64,000 bases of DNA from Knufia peltigerae (GCA_030247855.1 JAPDRN010000009.1:62001-126000), one strand, 5' to 3'. Positions 31,320 through 43,206 are shown, counted from the first letter of the stretch. Numbers and translations: made by a program. The notes: generated from the letters alone by a model not told the origin.

Positions 31320-32261
31320 ATGGCAATCCCGCAGACATTTCTGGTAGCAGGTGGGACAGGGCGTCAAGGAGGCGCCGTGGTGGATGCGTTGCTCGCAGAC
31401 GAGACGACGCCAGTAAGCCCCGGAAACATCCATGTCATCACTCGAGATTCCACAGGGGCCACGGCTCATCGTCTCGCCGAACGTGGCGTCAATCTCGTCA
31501 CAGGGTCGCTTGGGCAACCAGATTCCATCATCGGAGAGCTTCAGAGTCGCGGCGTGGACTTGAAACAAACGGCGGTCTTCATGGCCCAAGCACACGGACC
31601 GACCGAGCTCGATGATGCCCGCGCCTTCATCGACGCTTCGGTCGACGCCGGCGTGCTGTACTTTGTCTATTCTTCCGTGGATCGGGGCGGGAAGGACAAG
31701 AGCGACCGCGATCCGTCGTATTGCAAGACATTTACCGACAAATTCCACGTTGAAAAGCACCTCCTCCTGGCGACGACGGCAACGACCAAGACAAAGGCTA
31801 GTAATAGGACAGGATTTACTGTCCTCCGACCTGTGTGGTTCGCGGAGAATACCACTTGGGGATTTCCTGGTCGGTTGTGCATGACGGGCTGGCGAGATGT
31901 CATGCGCGGGAAGCGTTTGCAGATTGTGGTGGCCAAAGATCTGGGAAGGTGGGCCGTCGAAGCGCTACTACGGCCTGACGCAGCGGGACTTCGAAACACG
32001 GCCGTTAGCATCGCGAGCGACGAGTTGAGTTTCCAAGAGGTCGACGACATCTTTCGACGAGAGACGGGACAACCCGTGGGTGTCACATACGGCTGGTTGG
32101 CGCGACTGATAATCTGGCTCTCACCGGATCTGCGGACAATGTTTGGATTCATCTCCGAGACAGATTACGGAGCCGATCTAGGCTGGTTGGCAAAGACCGT
32201 CGAACCGACGACGTTTCGCCAGTGGATTCAAGGGAAGGTCGAGGCCCATGCAAATGCGTAA
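31320..32261 (+). CDS. NmrA-like NAD(P)-binding protein
   Basis: An intronless 313-aa member of the atypical short-chain dehydrogenase group. The N-terminal GGTGRQGGAVVDALL is the NAD(P)-binding Rossmann signature; TRDSTGATAHRLAERGV follows as the second strand with a basic residue favouring NADP(H). No catalytic Tyr-x3-Lys is evident in the usual place, as in NmrA regulators and isoflavone-reductase relatives. It may be a redox-sensing regulator or a reductase. The start is the ATG at 31320, just before the Rossmann strand; a longer frame upstream has no ATG. It follows the regulator on the same strand at 0.7 kb, so it may be the last cluster gene, but its membership is not certain. Confidence 0.8.
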   Translation: MAIPQTFLVAGGTGRQGGAVVDALLADETTPVSPGNIHVITRDSTGATAHRLAERGVNLVTGSLGQPDSIIGELQSRGVDLKQTAVFMAQAHGPTELDDARAFIDASVDAGVLYFVYSSVDRGGKDKSDRDPSYCKTFTDKFHVEKHLLLATTATTKTKASNRTGFTVLRPVWFAENTTWGFPGRLCMTGWRDVMRGKRLQIVVAKDLGRWAVEALLRPDAAGLRNTAVSIASDELSFQEVDDIFRRETGQPVGVTYGWLARLIIWLSPDLRTMFGFISETDYGADLGWLAKTVEPTTFRQWIQGKVEAHANA

Positions 32262-33748
32262 GGAAGGGAGTGATTCATGCCTGCCGCCATATTGAGAATC
32301 AACCAAGTCCGGAGCCTTGGAGGAAGCTGAAGCTTTTCCTACGGAGAGCAACGGGGCCCTTTTTCAACTGTCTACCACGATCAGTAACAAAGACGGGGGG
32401 GGTTCCAGCAGCAGAGGGCGACCTGATCAAGTCCAAGCTAATTGCTTTCTTCTATTATGCGTCAACCAATGCTTTCTGGCCATGTGGTGAGGGAAATCAC
32501 CGTATCACGGACGCTGCAAGTTACAACAAGCTTCTACCAAAGCTTTCGACCTCCGCTCAAATGCAGCAATGGAATGATGCTTCGTCCCGCACAGAGTGCT
32601 GCTGGCAAATCACTTTCTTCATCTGTAAAAGGTGCTACCTGGTTGGTCCCCTTTCCAAGGAAAACACCTCTGAATGTCGTCTACGGAAGTAAGGCAGGAA
32701 CAATGTGCTCACGGTCACAACACAGTCAATGTCAGGAGTGTTTGTTTTTGGTGGTGATGTGAGGTTGTTCTCATCTTGAGTGAAAGTGATGATTGTGCAC
32801 ACCTGGCATATAGTATGCCAACGAGATTCACCCTCTTTTTTTGGTGGCAATCCTCGACGTAGTGATGTCGCTTCGAGTCCGACTACCTTCCATTTTATTA
32901 CCTCACCGTTGGATCGATCAGAGCAATTAACTTCCTTGTACCGACTCCGGCCTCGCTCCGCCCTCAACGACAGTCTACGAGACCTTACACCTGGTCCATG
33001 TGGCATAAATTGGGGCATTTTAGTGATTATTCGGACCAGTCAGTACCAATCATCCCTTAATCCATGGGTGAGATTGCTATGTATCAAGTATATATATCAT
33101 TGATGATTGTGGTGATGGTGGGGATCCCTTCAACCCGACCATGCCAAACTAGGAAATTTTCGCGGTAACCTTGACCTCAGTACCTGTATTGATAGACACA
33201 AACACCATCTTCAGATCGTGGTGTTCGGCCCCTTTTCCCACAAAGTCACAGGGACATGAAGGCTTCTTAGGCTTTGTACCCATGGACGGCCCACAATGTC
33301 GGTGATTGTACAGAGTATGTGTCCGTACTTTCGTGATTCACTCCTCCATCGGAGGACGGAAGATCCCCCAACAGTGTATACCGGTACACCGCCCTCTGTA
33401 CCCTAGCCTAAAATTGCCATGGTGATGAAGATCTAATAATTCTACACAAGGCCACCATGGGTCAGCGAGGATCTTTACTCGGTCAATTTCACGAGGCTTT
33501 CTCTTGCAGTACTCTGGGGTCCAATACCAACACCGACGTATTAGTATTCTTCATCGTTTCCTTCTTAGGTATACACTCCGGCGAGTTTGATCGACAGCAA
33601 AGAATGATGTTATCGATATTGGCATACTTGGTTGTATATAAAGGGTCGAGATCGTCCTCCTTTGCAAAACAGAGAAGCTTCAAGCCAATCTCCAACGACG
33701 AAAAAACTCGACAAGCTCTCTCTACCTGTTGTTTTCAATATCCCCAAC
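32262..33748. promoter_or_regulatory. Intergenic with TATA box of the S28 peptidase gene
   Basis: No gene is supported in 1.5 kb. A strong TATATAAAG box lies at 33635-33643, about 105 bases before the peptidase ATG. The GC content and short frames show nothing else. Confidence 0.5.
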
Positions 33749-35441
33749 ATGAACCTCAAACTGCATCGGCTGGTTCTATTTTTGGCTGCACTTTGCAGCA
33801 CACCCTCACTGCTCCAAGGGGTCAGTGCGACCACCACCGCCAGTCCCAATTGTACAACACCAACTCACTTCTTCGACCAACTTGTTGACCACGAAAACTC
33901 AAGCAACAAAGCGACGTTCCAACAGCAGTATCAAGTAGTGGCGGATCATTTCAAACCTGGCGGTCCGATCTTGTACTACCAACAGGCAGAGACAAGCCTC
34001 TTCGCATGCATGGTTTGGTCCGAGACATCCATGCTCCTGTCCTGAAACTGACAATCAAAACAGGAATGGACCATCCTACCTGAGTGGGCAGCTGAACTTG
34101 GAGCTCTGGTCATCACACTTGAACATCGTTTTTTTGGTCTGAGCTATCCTTCCAAGGACCCGGATCCCGTCCGACAGTTCCAGAGTCTGACCCTGGAGAA
34201 TGTCATGCTGGACGCCGTCAACTTCATTGGCCACATCAAGAACACGACGGAAGGGACAAAGGAGAGCAAAGTGCTCGTGATGGGTGGTTCGTATGGAGGC
34301 TTTCTCACCACCGTGCTGAAGATGAATCATCCCGACATCTTCTACGGTGCGTTGCCCTTTGCTGCGCCACTACGAAGCATCGGAGCCAACAACCAGAATC
34401 CGCAACGGTACAATTGGTTCAAATACGTAGGCACCAGGCGCGATGCAGTCCTCGCGTGATGCTGCTAACATGTCTTCAGCTGAACCAGGTCTACTGGGAT
34501 TTGTCTGCCACGGCGGCCGATAAGATGAAACACGCCTTTGACGTACTGGGACAGCGCGTGCAGGCCGGTATGATGAGGCCCCCGATCCCAAGAGAGAAAA
34601 AAAGTCTCTTTTGCTGACGTGGTGACGGAAAGCAAATGATACGAAGAGTCTCGCCAGAGATTTCGGATTGTGCTCGATACCCAACACGACGGCCGAGCTA
34701 CAAGAGGTCATGGGTGTCATCAACACGGTGCAATACCAGATCCCGCAACTGGGGTTCGTCAGTCCGATTGGAAACCCGACAGGTGCCAACGTCGAGAAGC
34801 TGGTCAACCAAACGCTCCTCCTGGATGACCCTGTGAAAGTCATCAATGCGAGTCTCAACATGTGGTTCCCCCCTTCGCTGTATCCTTGCGTCCCGTGGGG
34901 AAACGACGAGTCCGTGAATCCCACGCTGCAGCTGGATTCTTTCAACTATCTCCTCTGCAAGTACTTCCCACTGAGCGTGAACGAGATCCCGAATGGAACA
35001 ATCTACGTACCGACCTCCGTCCAAACGGAATCCGACCCGAACACCTGTATGGGTCTGTTCAACGTCACTCCACCGACACAGGAGTTTGTCGAAAGCAAAT
35101 ACCACATCACACGGGATGAGCTCGTCGAGGCCAAGAGGATCTTGTTCACGTACAATGAGTTCGATCCGACCACCGCGGTCGGCGTCGACCCCTTGCCGCT
35201 GAGCCAAGACCGGAACGCTTCCAGGTACATGCTGACGTCGTTGTCTTCGCACGGAGAAGAATCACTTGCGAGTTGTCCAGGGGACCGACCGACCGTGGTG
35301 CATGTAAGTTTCTCTCATGACGTTCACCCACCGAGATCAAAAAAAAAGACCACCGAGAATGAATGATGTTCTGACTGGAATCTCCGCTAGGCAAGGAACA
35401 TTGAGCTGCAGACCTTCAAAGAATGGCTCGGTATGTACTGA
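33749..35441 (+). CDS. Secreted serine peptidase, family S28
   Basis: A prolyl-carboxypeptidase/dipeptidyl-peptidase II-like enzyme with alpha/beta-hydrolase fold. Exons are 33749-34012, 34064-34426, 34480-34567, 34633-35303 and 35391-35441 (478 aa). A signal peptide is clear (MNLKLHRLVLFLAALCSTPS, cleavage near the following Ala). The triad is Ser164 in GGSYGG, Asp416 in NEFDPTTAVG and His462 in VVHARN. Several N-x-S/T sites suggest glycosylation. The first intron uses a GTTTGG donor, which is unusual; frame continuity (CMEWTILPEWAAELGA) supports it. It probably trims proline-containing peptides outside the cell, usually at acidic pH in this family. A TATA box lies upstream. Confidence 0.88.
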
Positions 35442-36161
35442 GGAGTTGAGTGTCCTCTGACGTGTTGCGGTGGTTGTACAGTTGGGAGGGGTTTTCAATC
35501 ATTCTTGAAACGGAATCGAATTAAGCAACCCTTTCTCTTTTGGGGGGGGGAAATACCTAGGTGGCCATCGCCCCGTGCGAGGAGTGACTCGCGGTGATGA
35601 GCTAAGGTACCTTGTTTTACCTACTGTTCGAGTTACCGCAACATGTAAAGCATCATAAGCCACTGGCCGCTTTAATCAAAGACATACTCGGTATGGGTTG
35701 CTCCAGGGCGGTTCTACTCGTAAGCATCCAACTTGCCATGTTGTCTGTCACATGAAAGGTGGAGGAGGGATGAGGACTCGACCGAGGTACCAACTTGCAG
35801 TGCACGTTCGTATCGTTTCCAAATACCGTTCGACCTGTAATTTCTGTGAAAGAAAGTCTCGTCATTTGAAACCAAAAATAAGGTGTGGTTCGTACCCTCT
35901 TCTTCTACATACGGTCAACAAGCTTACAAGGGACAAGACCAAGAGGCGGGCTGGGAAGATCGACTCAGCACAGACCATCCCTCTCTTTCTCTGTCGGGTC
36001 TCTCCACACAACCCATTCCAACAGGTCGAGAAAGGTGAAACATGCATCATGCAAGGTCGGTTAAAGCATGCAACCAAGGGAGAAAAAAGTCTCTCGATGC
36101 AGCTTTACGAGTCCGGGAAGCTCATGACGGGATGAGAGAAAAAGCGGGGAATTTTTGGTCC

Positions 36162-36190
36162 CTCTCCCTCTCTCTCTCTCTCTCTCTATC
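36162..36190 (+). repeat. CT microsatellite
   Basis: An almost pure CT dinucleotide run in the gene-poor gap. Confidence 0.8.
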
Positions 36191-37387
36191 TCTTTACAGT
36201 ACAGATTTGCAGACCTTGACCTACCCTTAAACGATGGTTTGGTGGTTGACATTCCCATGGCATACGTCCCTCACCTTTGTGCGAGTTGAGTTGGTTTCAG
36301 TCGGACAGGTCACCAAAAAAAGTCACTCGGTGGGTTTTGTGGCCACCTACGCATCATCATTTCGTTTCACTCATTCATCCATCATCGTCACCATACAACC
36401 CATCCCGTCATCATCCATCCGGAGTTGGGACCGTGCCCCGCCCATCAACTGACACGAAAAATACCTCCATCTACATACTAGAGATAAGGGAAATCAATAA
36501 AATGAACAAAGAAAAATAATTAAATCGTCCGTTCAACAACCCATTATTGGGTCATCCTCTCCCCCCCGTCACTTATTTCGTTAGGACCGACCGGTCTGTC
36601 ACGGGAGTGTAAAAAAAAAAAGCATAGACTTCCCATCTGCAAAGTGCAAGTTCAATTGACCGTACGAGTAGGAAGTCACGGCTCGAACAAGTGTCTCACA
36701 AGAGAGAACGAAAGAGACGAAAAAGAGGCGGAGGTGGACGGATGTACGTGGTGGTATTGTAGCAGTAGTGGCACGAGTAATAAGTACCACCACGACCGAT
36801 TGTAGGGTCCAAGTCAGATGGCCCTACTATTATTCTCCGAGATATTTACTCGGTACAGTAAACGGGAACGCGGGAGGAAACATCGAAACGATCGGATCGT
36901 GACATTTTTCTTTTCCACCAGTGGTTGTATTCTGTTACCCGGCAACGGAGTAAAATCGCGTAAAGTATTCAATTGTACTGTACACGACGTAAGGAGTACT
37001 GTTACTGCGAGGAGTGGTTGAGTGGTGAGTGGTGAGTGGTGGAAGGGGAAGGAAATCACTAGCCACAAAGCTGGGAATTTGTGGCACATCGATCTTAGTC
37101 TGAGGGACCAGGGTCACCCCCGGTCCACGGTTTACCAGGATCATAACGAGTAGGGTAAGAGTCTACTTGTAGATGCAGAGAGGATGATCCATGGAGTGAG
37201 GAGGGGGGGAGGGGGGGATCAAGATGGGGCTTTCGGACCACTCTGGAAGCGTGTGTGTCGTCGTCGTCGTCGTTGTACTCTGTACATGGCAAAGTGTAGT
37301 CGACTACTCGTAGTGTCACAGAAAGAGGATCCATGTTTACCCTTTCAAAGGAAAAGAGGGGTCGATTGCGTTTGTTCGGCTCGACTC

Positions 37388-37432
37388 TGCTTCTCTCTCG
37401 CGCTCTCTCTCTCTCTCACACACACGCACGCA
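37388..37432 (+). repeat. CT/CA microsatellite tract
   Basis: A CT run that changes into CA/CG dinucleotides. Purine/pyrimidine alternation in the CA/CG part could favour left-handed DNA; no function is known here. Confidence 0.7.
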
Positions 37433-39196
37433 CAATCTGTCTTTCTCAACAAAAGAGAGAAAAGAGGCTTGCCCGTCGACAGCAGCTGACGTTGCAGTAG
37501 TGCATGTTTTTAGGCCTCACGGGAAGGTCCATCTCAACGCGGAGTCGGAGTTACTAAAAACTACGATTCAAATGCCATCAACCTATGACCTTCTTCTTTG
37601 CCTTCCCGTTCGTATTCCTTTTTGACCAACCCTTGACCAGTACGAGTAGCCGAACCAATCCGACGATCCGACCAACCACCCAAATAGACGTCATCTCTCG
37701 TGATTATCACGAGCCAGAGCACAACTGGAGTTGCTGTACATACTAGAGGCGAACTAACATCTCACGCACTTGCGAGTTCACCCTACTGTACTCCGTCAAG
37801 TGTCCACACTTTATTCGTACACATGTCTCAGTATGCACACTCCTCTTTGAAAAAGACATGTGGGAACACCTCTGGAGGAGTATAACTGGCTCTTGCCCGG
37901 AGTCTCACCGTCACCGGTGTACAAAACATCACCATCACGTGCAAGGAAAATTGTGGTCGGTTTCCGGGGTACCGAGTTTTACGCATAAATCCGTTACTGT
38001 AAGTTGATTAGAAGTACCCGTCGAAAGATTGTCGATGTCGTCCGAGGTTATTAGTGTCCTGGTACTGTAGACGAGAGTAGGCTGGTACCCTGGGTGTTGA
38101 CGCAGGAGTAGCAACAGCCTATTAATGATGATGGTCAAGCTACTCCCTGCGAGTGCTAGATGTAAAAACCCGACCTCGGTCTCGTTCTCGTCTTTCTTCT
38201 CTCCGCACTCGCTTCAGCTTTGTACGGAGTATTCTAGTTGGAAAAGCTTTTCCCACTCGGCGCAGTGCTTGTAAAGAAGGCGTCGACGCTAAAAAAAAAA
38301 TGCTCAAAGGACTTTGTCACACGCCCCCCATCACAATGTGAACTTTTTTCTTCTTTCGGGCTCGATGCTGTTTTGCGACCGGGACAAGTCAAATGGGCAA
38401 ATACAAGTACCTTTTTGAGATCAGCCGCATCGACCGGACAACTTGTTGGCTTGTGCTCGGAGCACCCTCCCCCCAAATCGATTTTGGCACGAGGCTCGTA
38501 TTGTACTCCGGACAGACACACCTTGCGCCATGACCATCTTTCAATGACGCATAGAAGAAGTTGGGGCCGCCGGGCGGACTGCAAGCGCCACATTCGTTCA
38601 AAAAAGCCGTTTCCGTCTTGCCATGTTCCAGATCTTTCAAGTCTTTTTGACAGCTTTGACTCGACTTTTTGGCATGGACCGGGCCCCGATACGTCTCCAA
38701 GGCTCTTTTCGAGGGTATTTTTGAATTTCTCACTAGTAAGTACTCGTACGGGTACAAGGCAAGGTGAACCGGAGAGTTTCGCGGATATTCTGCCGGGTTC
38801 CCCCTTGTAGACTTTCTCGAGAGAAGACAAAAGACAAATCTGGCCATGGAATGAAATAATGATCTTCGTTCGCATCTCATTCACAGAGAAAGAAAAGTCC
38901 GAAGTCCGATTCAATAAAGCCAAAAAAAAAACGTTGTCATGTGTTGTCGATATCGAGACCCTTATTCTTTTCCCATTATTAGTTTAAGGTTCAATCACGT
39001 CGAATGTCCTTGTCGTCACACTTGTCGAATGGCAAAGAGAAAGCATTCTTTGGGGAGGATCTTACTCCCCGTACAGTAACGTACTACTTGGGTCTTGTGT
39101 TGCCGAGTTGACGCTTGTTCTCGTAATGCCCTTTTGGTTTCGTTCTCGTGCATGAGTCCGGCGTCTACGCCAAGGACAACCAAATCGCACCATGGA

Positions 39197-39236
39197 GGGG
39201 GGACCGAAAAAATGCGGGGGGGAGGAGGGGGGGGGG
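39197..39236 (+). repeat. G-run cluster, possible G-quadruplex
   Basis: Runs of 6, 7 and 10 G (39197-39202, 39216-39222, 39227-39236), plus a GG between the last two, within 40 bases. The long run can be split to supply four G-tracts. Confidence 0.55.
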
Positions 39237-39863
39237 AAAACAAGTCGACGGAGCCCGGAGGAAATGCCAATGATGAGGCCAATGCCCAAAGCTCCCACCA
39301 CCTTACTCCGTTAAACAAAAAAAGGACAATTAGTTACCCCAGACTGGCCGTCCAAAGACTTAGTGTGTTGATCATCGTAGGGGGCGTGGCCTGGCGAGAT
39401 GAAAAACATTCCGTGATCACTGTACGTTTTACGGACAAATGTAAAGAAATTCGCTTTTGAGGGGGGGATGATGACGAGGAAGACATGTCATTAGCTATTA
39501 AGTCCATCCATGGGCCAGATCATCCTGGTCTCCATTGGCACGGGGGCCGGCAAAGACAGTGAGCTCTTCAAAAAGCACTGAATATCTGAGCCGCAAAATA
39601 ATTACACCGATGCAATTTTCCAACCGATGCGTCCCCATCCCTCCCTCCCCCAAATTAAAAAGCAACTTTGGCTTAGTCTGTTTGTCCATCCAATATATGC
39701 AGGCGCTATGCATGCATTACAGCAAATTCGGGTTTTTCATTTTCCCAACATGATTCATTAAATGAGCGTAAGGGTAGGTTGTGTGTGTGTCTTCGTCTTG
39801 ATCGGAAAAAAGAATGTGTGGGTGTGTGTAGATGTGTCTCGTATGACGTAGTTAGGAGCTAGA

Positions 39864-41290
39864 TCATAGGAGGGCCATGGCACCAGCGAGACCGGCGACA
39901 ACGGCAAGGCTGCCAGAGAGACCTTCACGGTTGGCAGCGCCGGTGTATGTGGCAGGAGCAGCACCAGTGTTGGAGGCCGCCTCCACAGTAGCGGTAGGTG
40001 CTTGAGGTTGTCCATCAGAGATTTGTGAGACAGGGGCTCCGGTGGGAGCTTGAGGCTGCCCGTCAGAGATCTGGGACACTGGAGCCCCGGTAGGAGCTTG
40101 TGGTTGACCATCTGAAATCTGAGATACGGGAGCCCCGGTAGGAGCTTGAGGCTGGCCATCGGAGATTTGGCTGACTGGTGCTCCGGTTGGTGCCTGAGGT
40201 TGACCGTCTGAGATCTGGGAGACAGGAGCTCCTGTGGGGGCCTGGGGCTGACCATCCGAGATCTGAGAGACGGGAGCACCAGTTGGAGCTTGTGGCTGTC
40301 CGTCGGAAATCTGAGAGACAGGGGCACCGGTAGGAGCTTGTGGTTGACCATCAGAGATCTGGCTGACAGGTGCGCCAGTAGGAGCCTGAGGCTGGCCGTC
40401 AGAAATCTGGCTCACAGGAGCACCAGTTGGTGCCTGTGGCTGTCCATCTGAGATCTGGCTGACAGGGGCGCCAGTGGGAGCCTGGGGCTGACCATCAGAG
40501 ATTTGGGAAACGGGAGCACCAGTGGGGGCCTGAGGTTGACCGTCAGAGATCTGGCTAACCGGTGCACCAGTAGGTGCCTGGGGCTGGCCATCGGAGATCT
40601 GTGAGACTGGTGCACCGGTGGTTGCCTGTGGCTGACCATCTGAGATCTGAGTGACAGGAACGCCGGTGGTCGCCTGGGGCTGTCCATCGGAGACTTGAGA
40701 GACAGGAGGAGCGGGGGCGGGAGTGGCCTGAGGCTGTCCATCGGCGGCCTGCGTGGCAGGAGCAGAGGAACCAGACATGGCGTAGATGTAGATGGCGTTG
40801 CAGGTGTTGGCCCAGTTCTTGTTGTACAAGTTGTAGAAGCTACCACTGAGGCATTGATACCACAATGCATCTCCTCCCAGTGCGAGACTGTAGTTCGAGC
40901 AGACGGAGAAGCCTTTGGTGTAGATGGCACCGTTCTGAGGAGGGTCGTCGAACTGGAACTGGTAATTTGAGGCGATGTAGCCAGTGCGGCCAGCCTGGTC
41001 TTTGAGAACGCCATCGGCGAGTGTGAGTGTGAGGACACCATCCTTTTGACGCTAAAATTCATCAATAAGAGCCCAAAGGCACCAGCCACTAAGAATTGGC
41101 TTACCTTCTCGAGGTCTCTCTTGCCTGAAGAAGTGACGTTCACAACGGTGATCTCAAAGGTACCGGGCCATGTTGACTGACATCCAGCCGGAGCAGACGC
41201 CTCTGGAGCGATGGCAGAGGTGACGCCCTGAGGCATGGGGTTGGCAAAGGCCACTGCAGCCAGAGCCGCGAGAGCGAGTGTTCGTTGCAT
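39864..41290 (-). CDS. PIR-repeat cell-wall protein with N-terminal PIR-type Cys domain
   Basis: Exons 41105-41290 and 39864-41051 (457 aa). A signal peptide (MQRTLALAALAAVAFANP) leads into a domain with GCQSTWPG, GVLTLTLADGVLKD, GRTGYIASNYQFQFDDPPQ, GFSVCSNYSLALGG and WYQCLSGSFYNLY. This is the Cys-containing domain normally found at the C terminus of Pir/Hsp150 cell-wall mannoproteins. It is followed here by 16 repeats of a 16-residue unit APVSQISDGQPQAPTG, whose Q-I-S-D-G-Q core matches the PIR motif that esterifies to beta-1,3-glucan. The protein ends in a small/hydrophobic tail (SGSLAVVAGLAGAMALL) resembling a GPI-attachment signal. A KR pair (GKRDLEKRQKD) may be a Kex2 site. It should be covalently bound in the cell wall. 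Confidence 0.88.
39990..40757 (-). repeat. Tandem 48-bp coding repeat, 16 PIR units
   Basis: Sixteen head-to-tail units, mostly 48 bp, inside the PIR gene: fourteen encode QISDGQ, one QVSDGQ and one QAADGQ. Amino acids are almost identical in the middle units, whereas codons differ at many third positions, so the array is not a recent simple duplication. Confidence 0.9.
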
Positions 41291-43206
41291 GGTCGGGGAT
41301 GGCTTTTCAGCTTCCTTATCCTGCTGTTCGCCTCAATATCAAATTCAGATCTCGACGACCGTAGAGCGGAGCGAAGGTTAGCAGACAGCCGATTAAAACG
41401 AAAGATCAGTGTCTGTTCAAGGATACAACGAATTGAGGATGCGTGTTCGAGGAAGAGTAAGAGAGGAGCTTCCCTGAATGTGCAGCCGGGCGGAGTTTTG
41501 TAGTTCCAGAGAAGTGGTGGTGTCATGATTCCGCTGCGGTGAAGCTCCATTTTGCCTCACCTACGACTCATTCGGTTAAGACCTACCTGCATTGGAGAGA
41601 ATCACACCTACGCGAACCCGTGATAGACATCTTGCCTGTCCGTAGTAGCCTGGGTGGTGGAGGAGCCGAAGGATGCATGTCAAAACTCGAAGCTTGCTAG
41701 ATGGATCTTGCTCAGTTGTTCGTTACAGATGAAATGACAATACATCATGATTACACGCTATTCTACTTCGGATTTGACAATCACGTGTAGAGGATGAGAG
41801 ACTCTCTCGCCGTTTTAGTTCGTTTTAGTTGCACGTGATGCTCCATCGGATCAATGAAAATCCGACGGCAAGCCAACAACACCAAAGAAAGTTCAGCAAT
41901 TGAACATTTCATTTCATCCCACGCCAACAAACAATACCTAGGTACTGCCCAGCTTGCTACCTAGGCATCATAAAATGATACCTGGATATCTTCACAAGGA
42001 GTGAAGGCTTGATTATAGCTGTGCTATGTATTTCCCTGGATGAACGAGTCTTCACCAAGATTTGCTGAGCATTGATGGTCTTTTGAAGCTGGGACGGGAA
42101 CAATCACATAAAACACACGAGACTTGACTACACTAATCCTTCAGACTTAGGAATGCCGCTTCAAGGACAACGGCCTTGTGCCCCCTTCCTGAAGCCTCAA
42201 CCATACTTAGGTGGCCCTGTGATGAAAGAAAGACGGGAAGCTGTCGTTCTTTTCCCTCCTGGAGGTGATTCTTCACACCCTGACCCCTTTTTCCTTGTTA
42301 ACATGATCATTCCCATTCCCCATTTACCGTCACCAAGGAAACAGCCCCCCACGGAGCCCATACTGCCCGTTCATTGCTCGAGACACCATAGCGAGACACC
42401 GCCTGTGTACATGTCGCCGAGTCAACCCCTCTCCCTGTGCCCAGTGGTCGACACCGCGCAAGGGGGAACACCGTTTGTTGATTGGTGTGCCATTGGGATC
42501 GACATTTACCTACTTGTTCACCCGAGGTACTCACTAGCGGCCGAAGCGAGGATGTTCTTGTTCCAAAAACAAAGAATCTTCTTCTAGGTAGGTTAAATCT
42601 CGACTTGTACTCCGTATTGTGGAATTGTTTGTCAAGGGTTTCAAGGAATGATACCTACCTAGCCTATAAGTAGGTAGTAAGCAACGACAAGAGGAGTCTA
42701 GATTGATTCAAGCACAAAACGTTGGAAAATTGAGACGTGCAAAAATAATTTTGGTAATAATCACAAAGAGTAATCAAAGATTACGTGTAAATCTTGTACA
42801 TATATACCATATACTGCAACATGAAATCTATTCATCTATCAAAAAAAACACAACAGAACAAGACCAGACACAACATCACAATCAATCAATTCAAACATTG
42901 CCCATCATAACCACTAGTTTCGGAAACCCATCAAAAGCAAATCGTTTGACCGACAATGTCCAGACCAAAAGTCACGCACCCATCACAAACAAAGTTGTGT
43001 GGATCAGTTTATCCATTTTGATTTCTTCCGGAGAAAAACAAAGGGCGACAGAGCTCTGAACGCCTGCGTCTTCTGGCCGAGTCTGGAAACTTGATCAAAG
43101 TTGTCTTACCTTCTCCTTCAAAGGAGTTTTGTGTTGTCAATGCCCGCCAAATCCGTTCCCTTCACGAGTGTAGCTTTGCATCGATCCTCGTGGGGAAGAA
43201 CTTTCT
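41291..43206. promoter_or_regulatory. PIR gene promoter and DUF7924 gene 3' region
   Basis: 1.9 kb with no supported gene. The frame 42153-42587 is Pro/His-rich without motif and has no splice context. The region near 41290-41520 is the likely leader and core promoter of the PIR gene. The AT-rich part near 42830-42990 is probably downstream sequence. Confidence 0.4.

Larger units (their letters stand above)
35442..39863. other. Gene-poor 4.4-kb gap between convergent genes
   Basis: Lies between the 3' end of the peptidase gene and the 3' end of the PIR gene. It holds no reading frame I can support: the longest (38234-38923 minus; 38238-38810 plus) overlap each other and lack motifs. It does hold simple repeats: CT run 36162-36190, GTC repeat 37256-37272, CT/CA tract 37388-37432, GTGAGTG repeats near 37021, and G-runs at 37202-37218 and 39197-39236. 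Possible contents are an unrecognised non-coding RNA or a decayed gene. Confidence 0.5.

Noticed and set aside
38234..38923. Overlapping open frames on both strands in the gene-poor gap
   Set aside because: Neither has a recognisable domain, splice context or convincing composition; they are mutual shadows.
39990..40757. CRISPR-like regular array
   Set aside because: The 48-bp periodicity is a coding repeat of the PIR motif in a eukaryotic gene; no spacers or cas genes.
42153..42587. Plus-strand open frame of 144 codons
   Set aside because: Pro/His-rich, no motif, no promoter or splice support.
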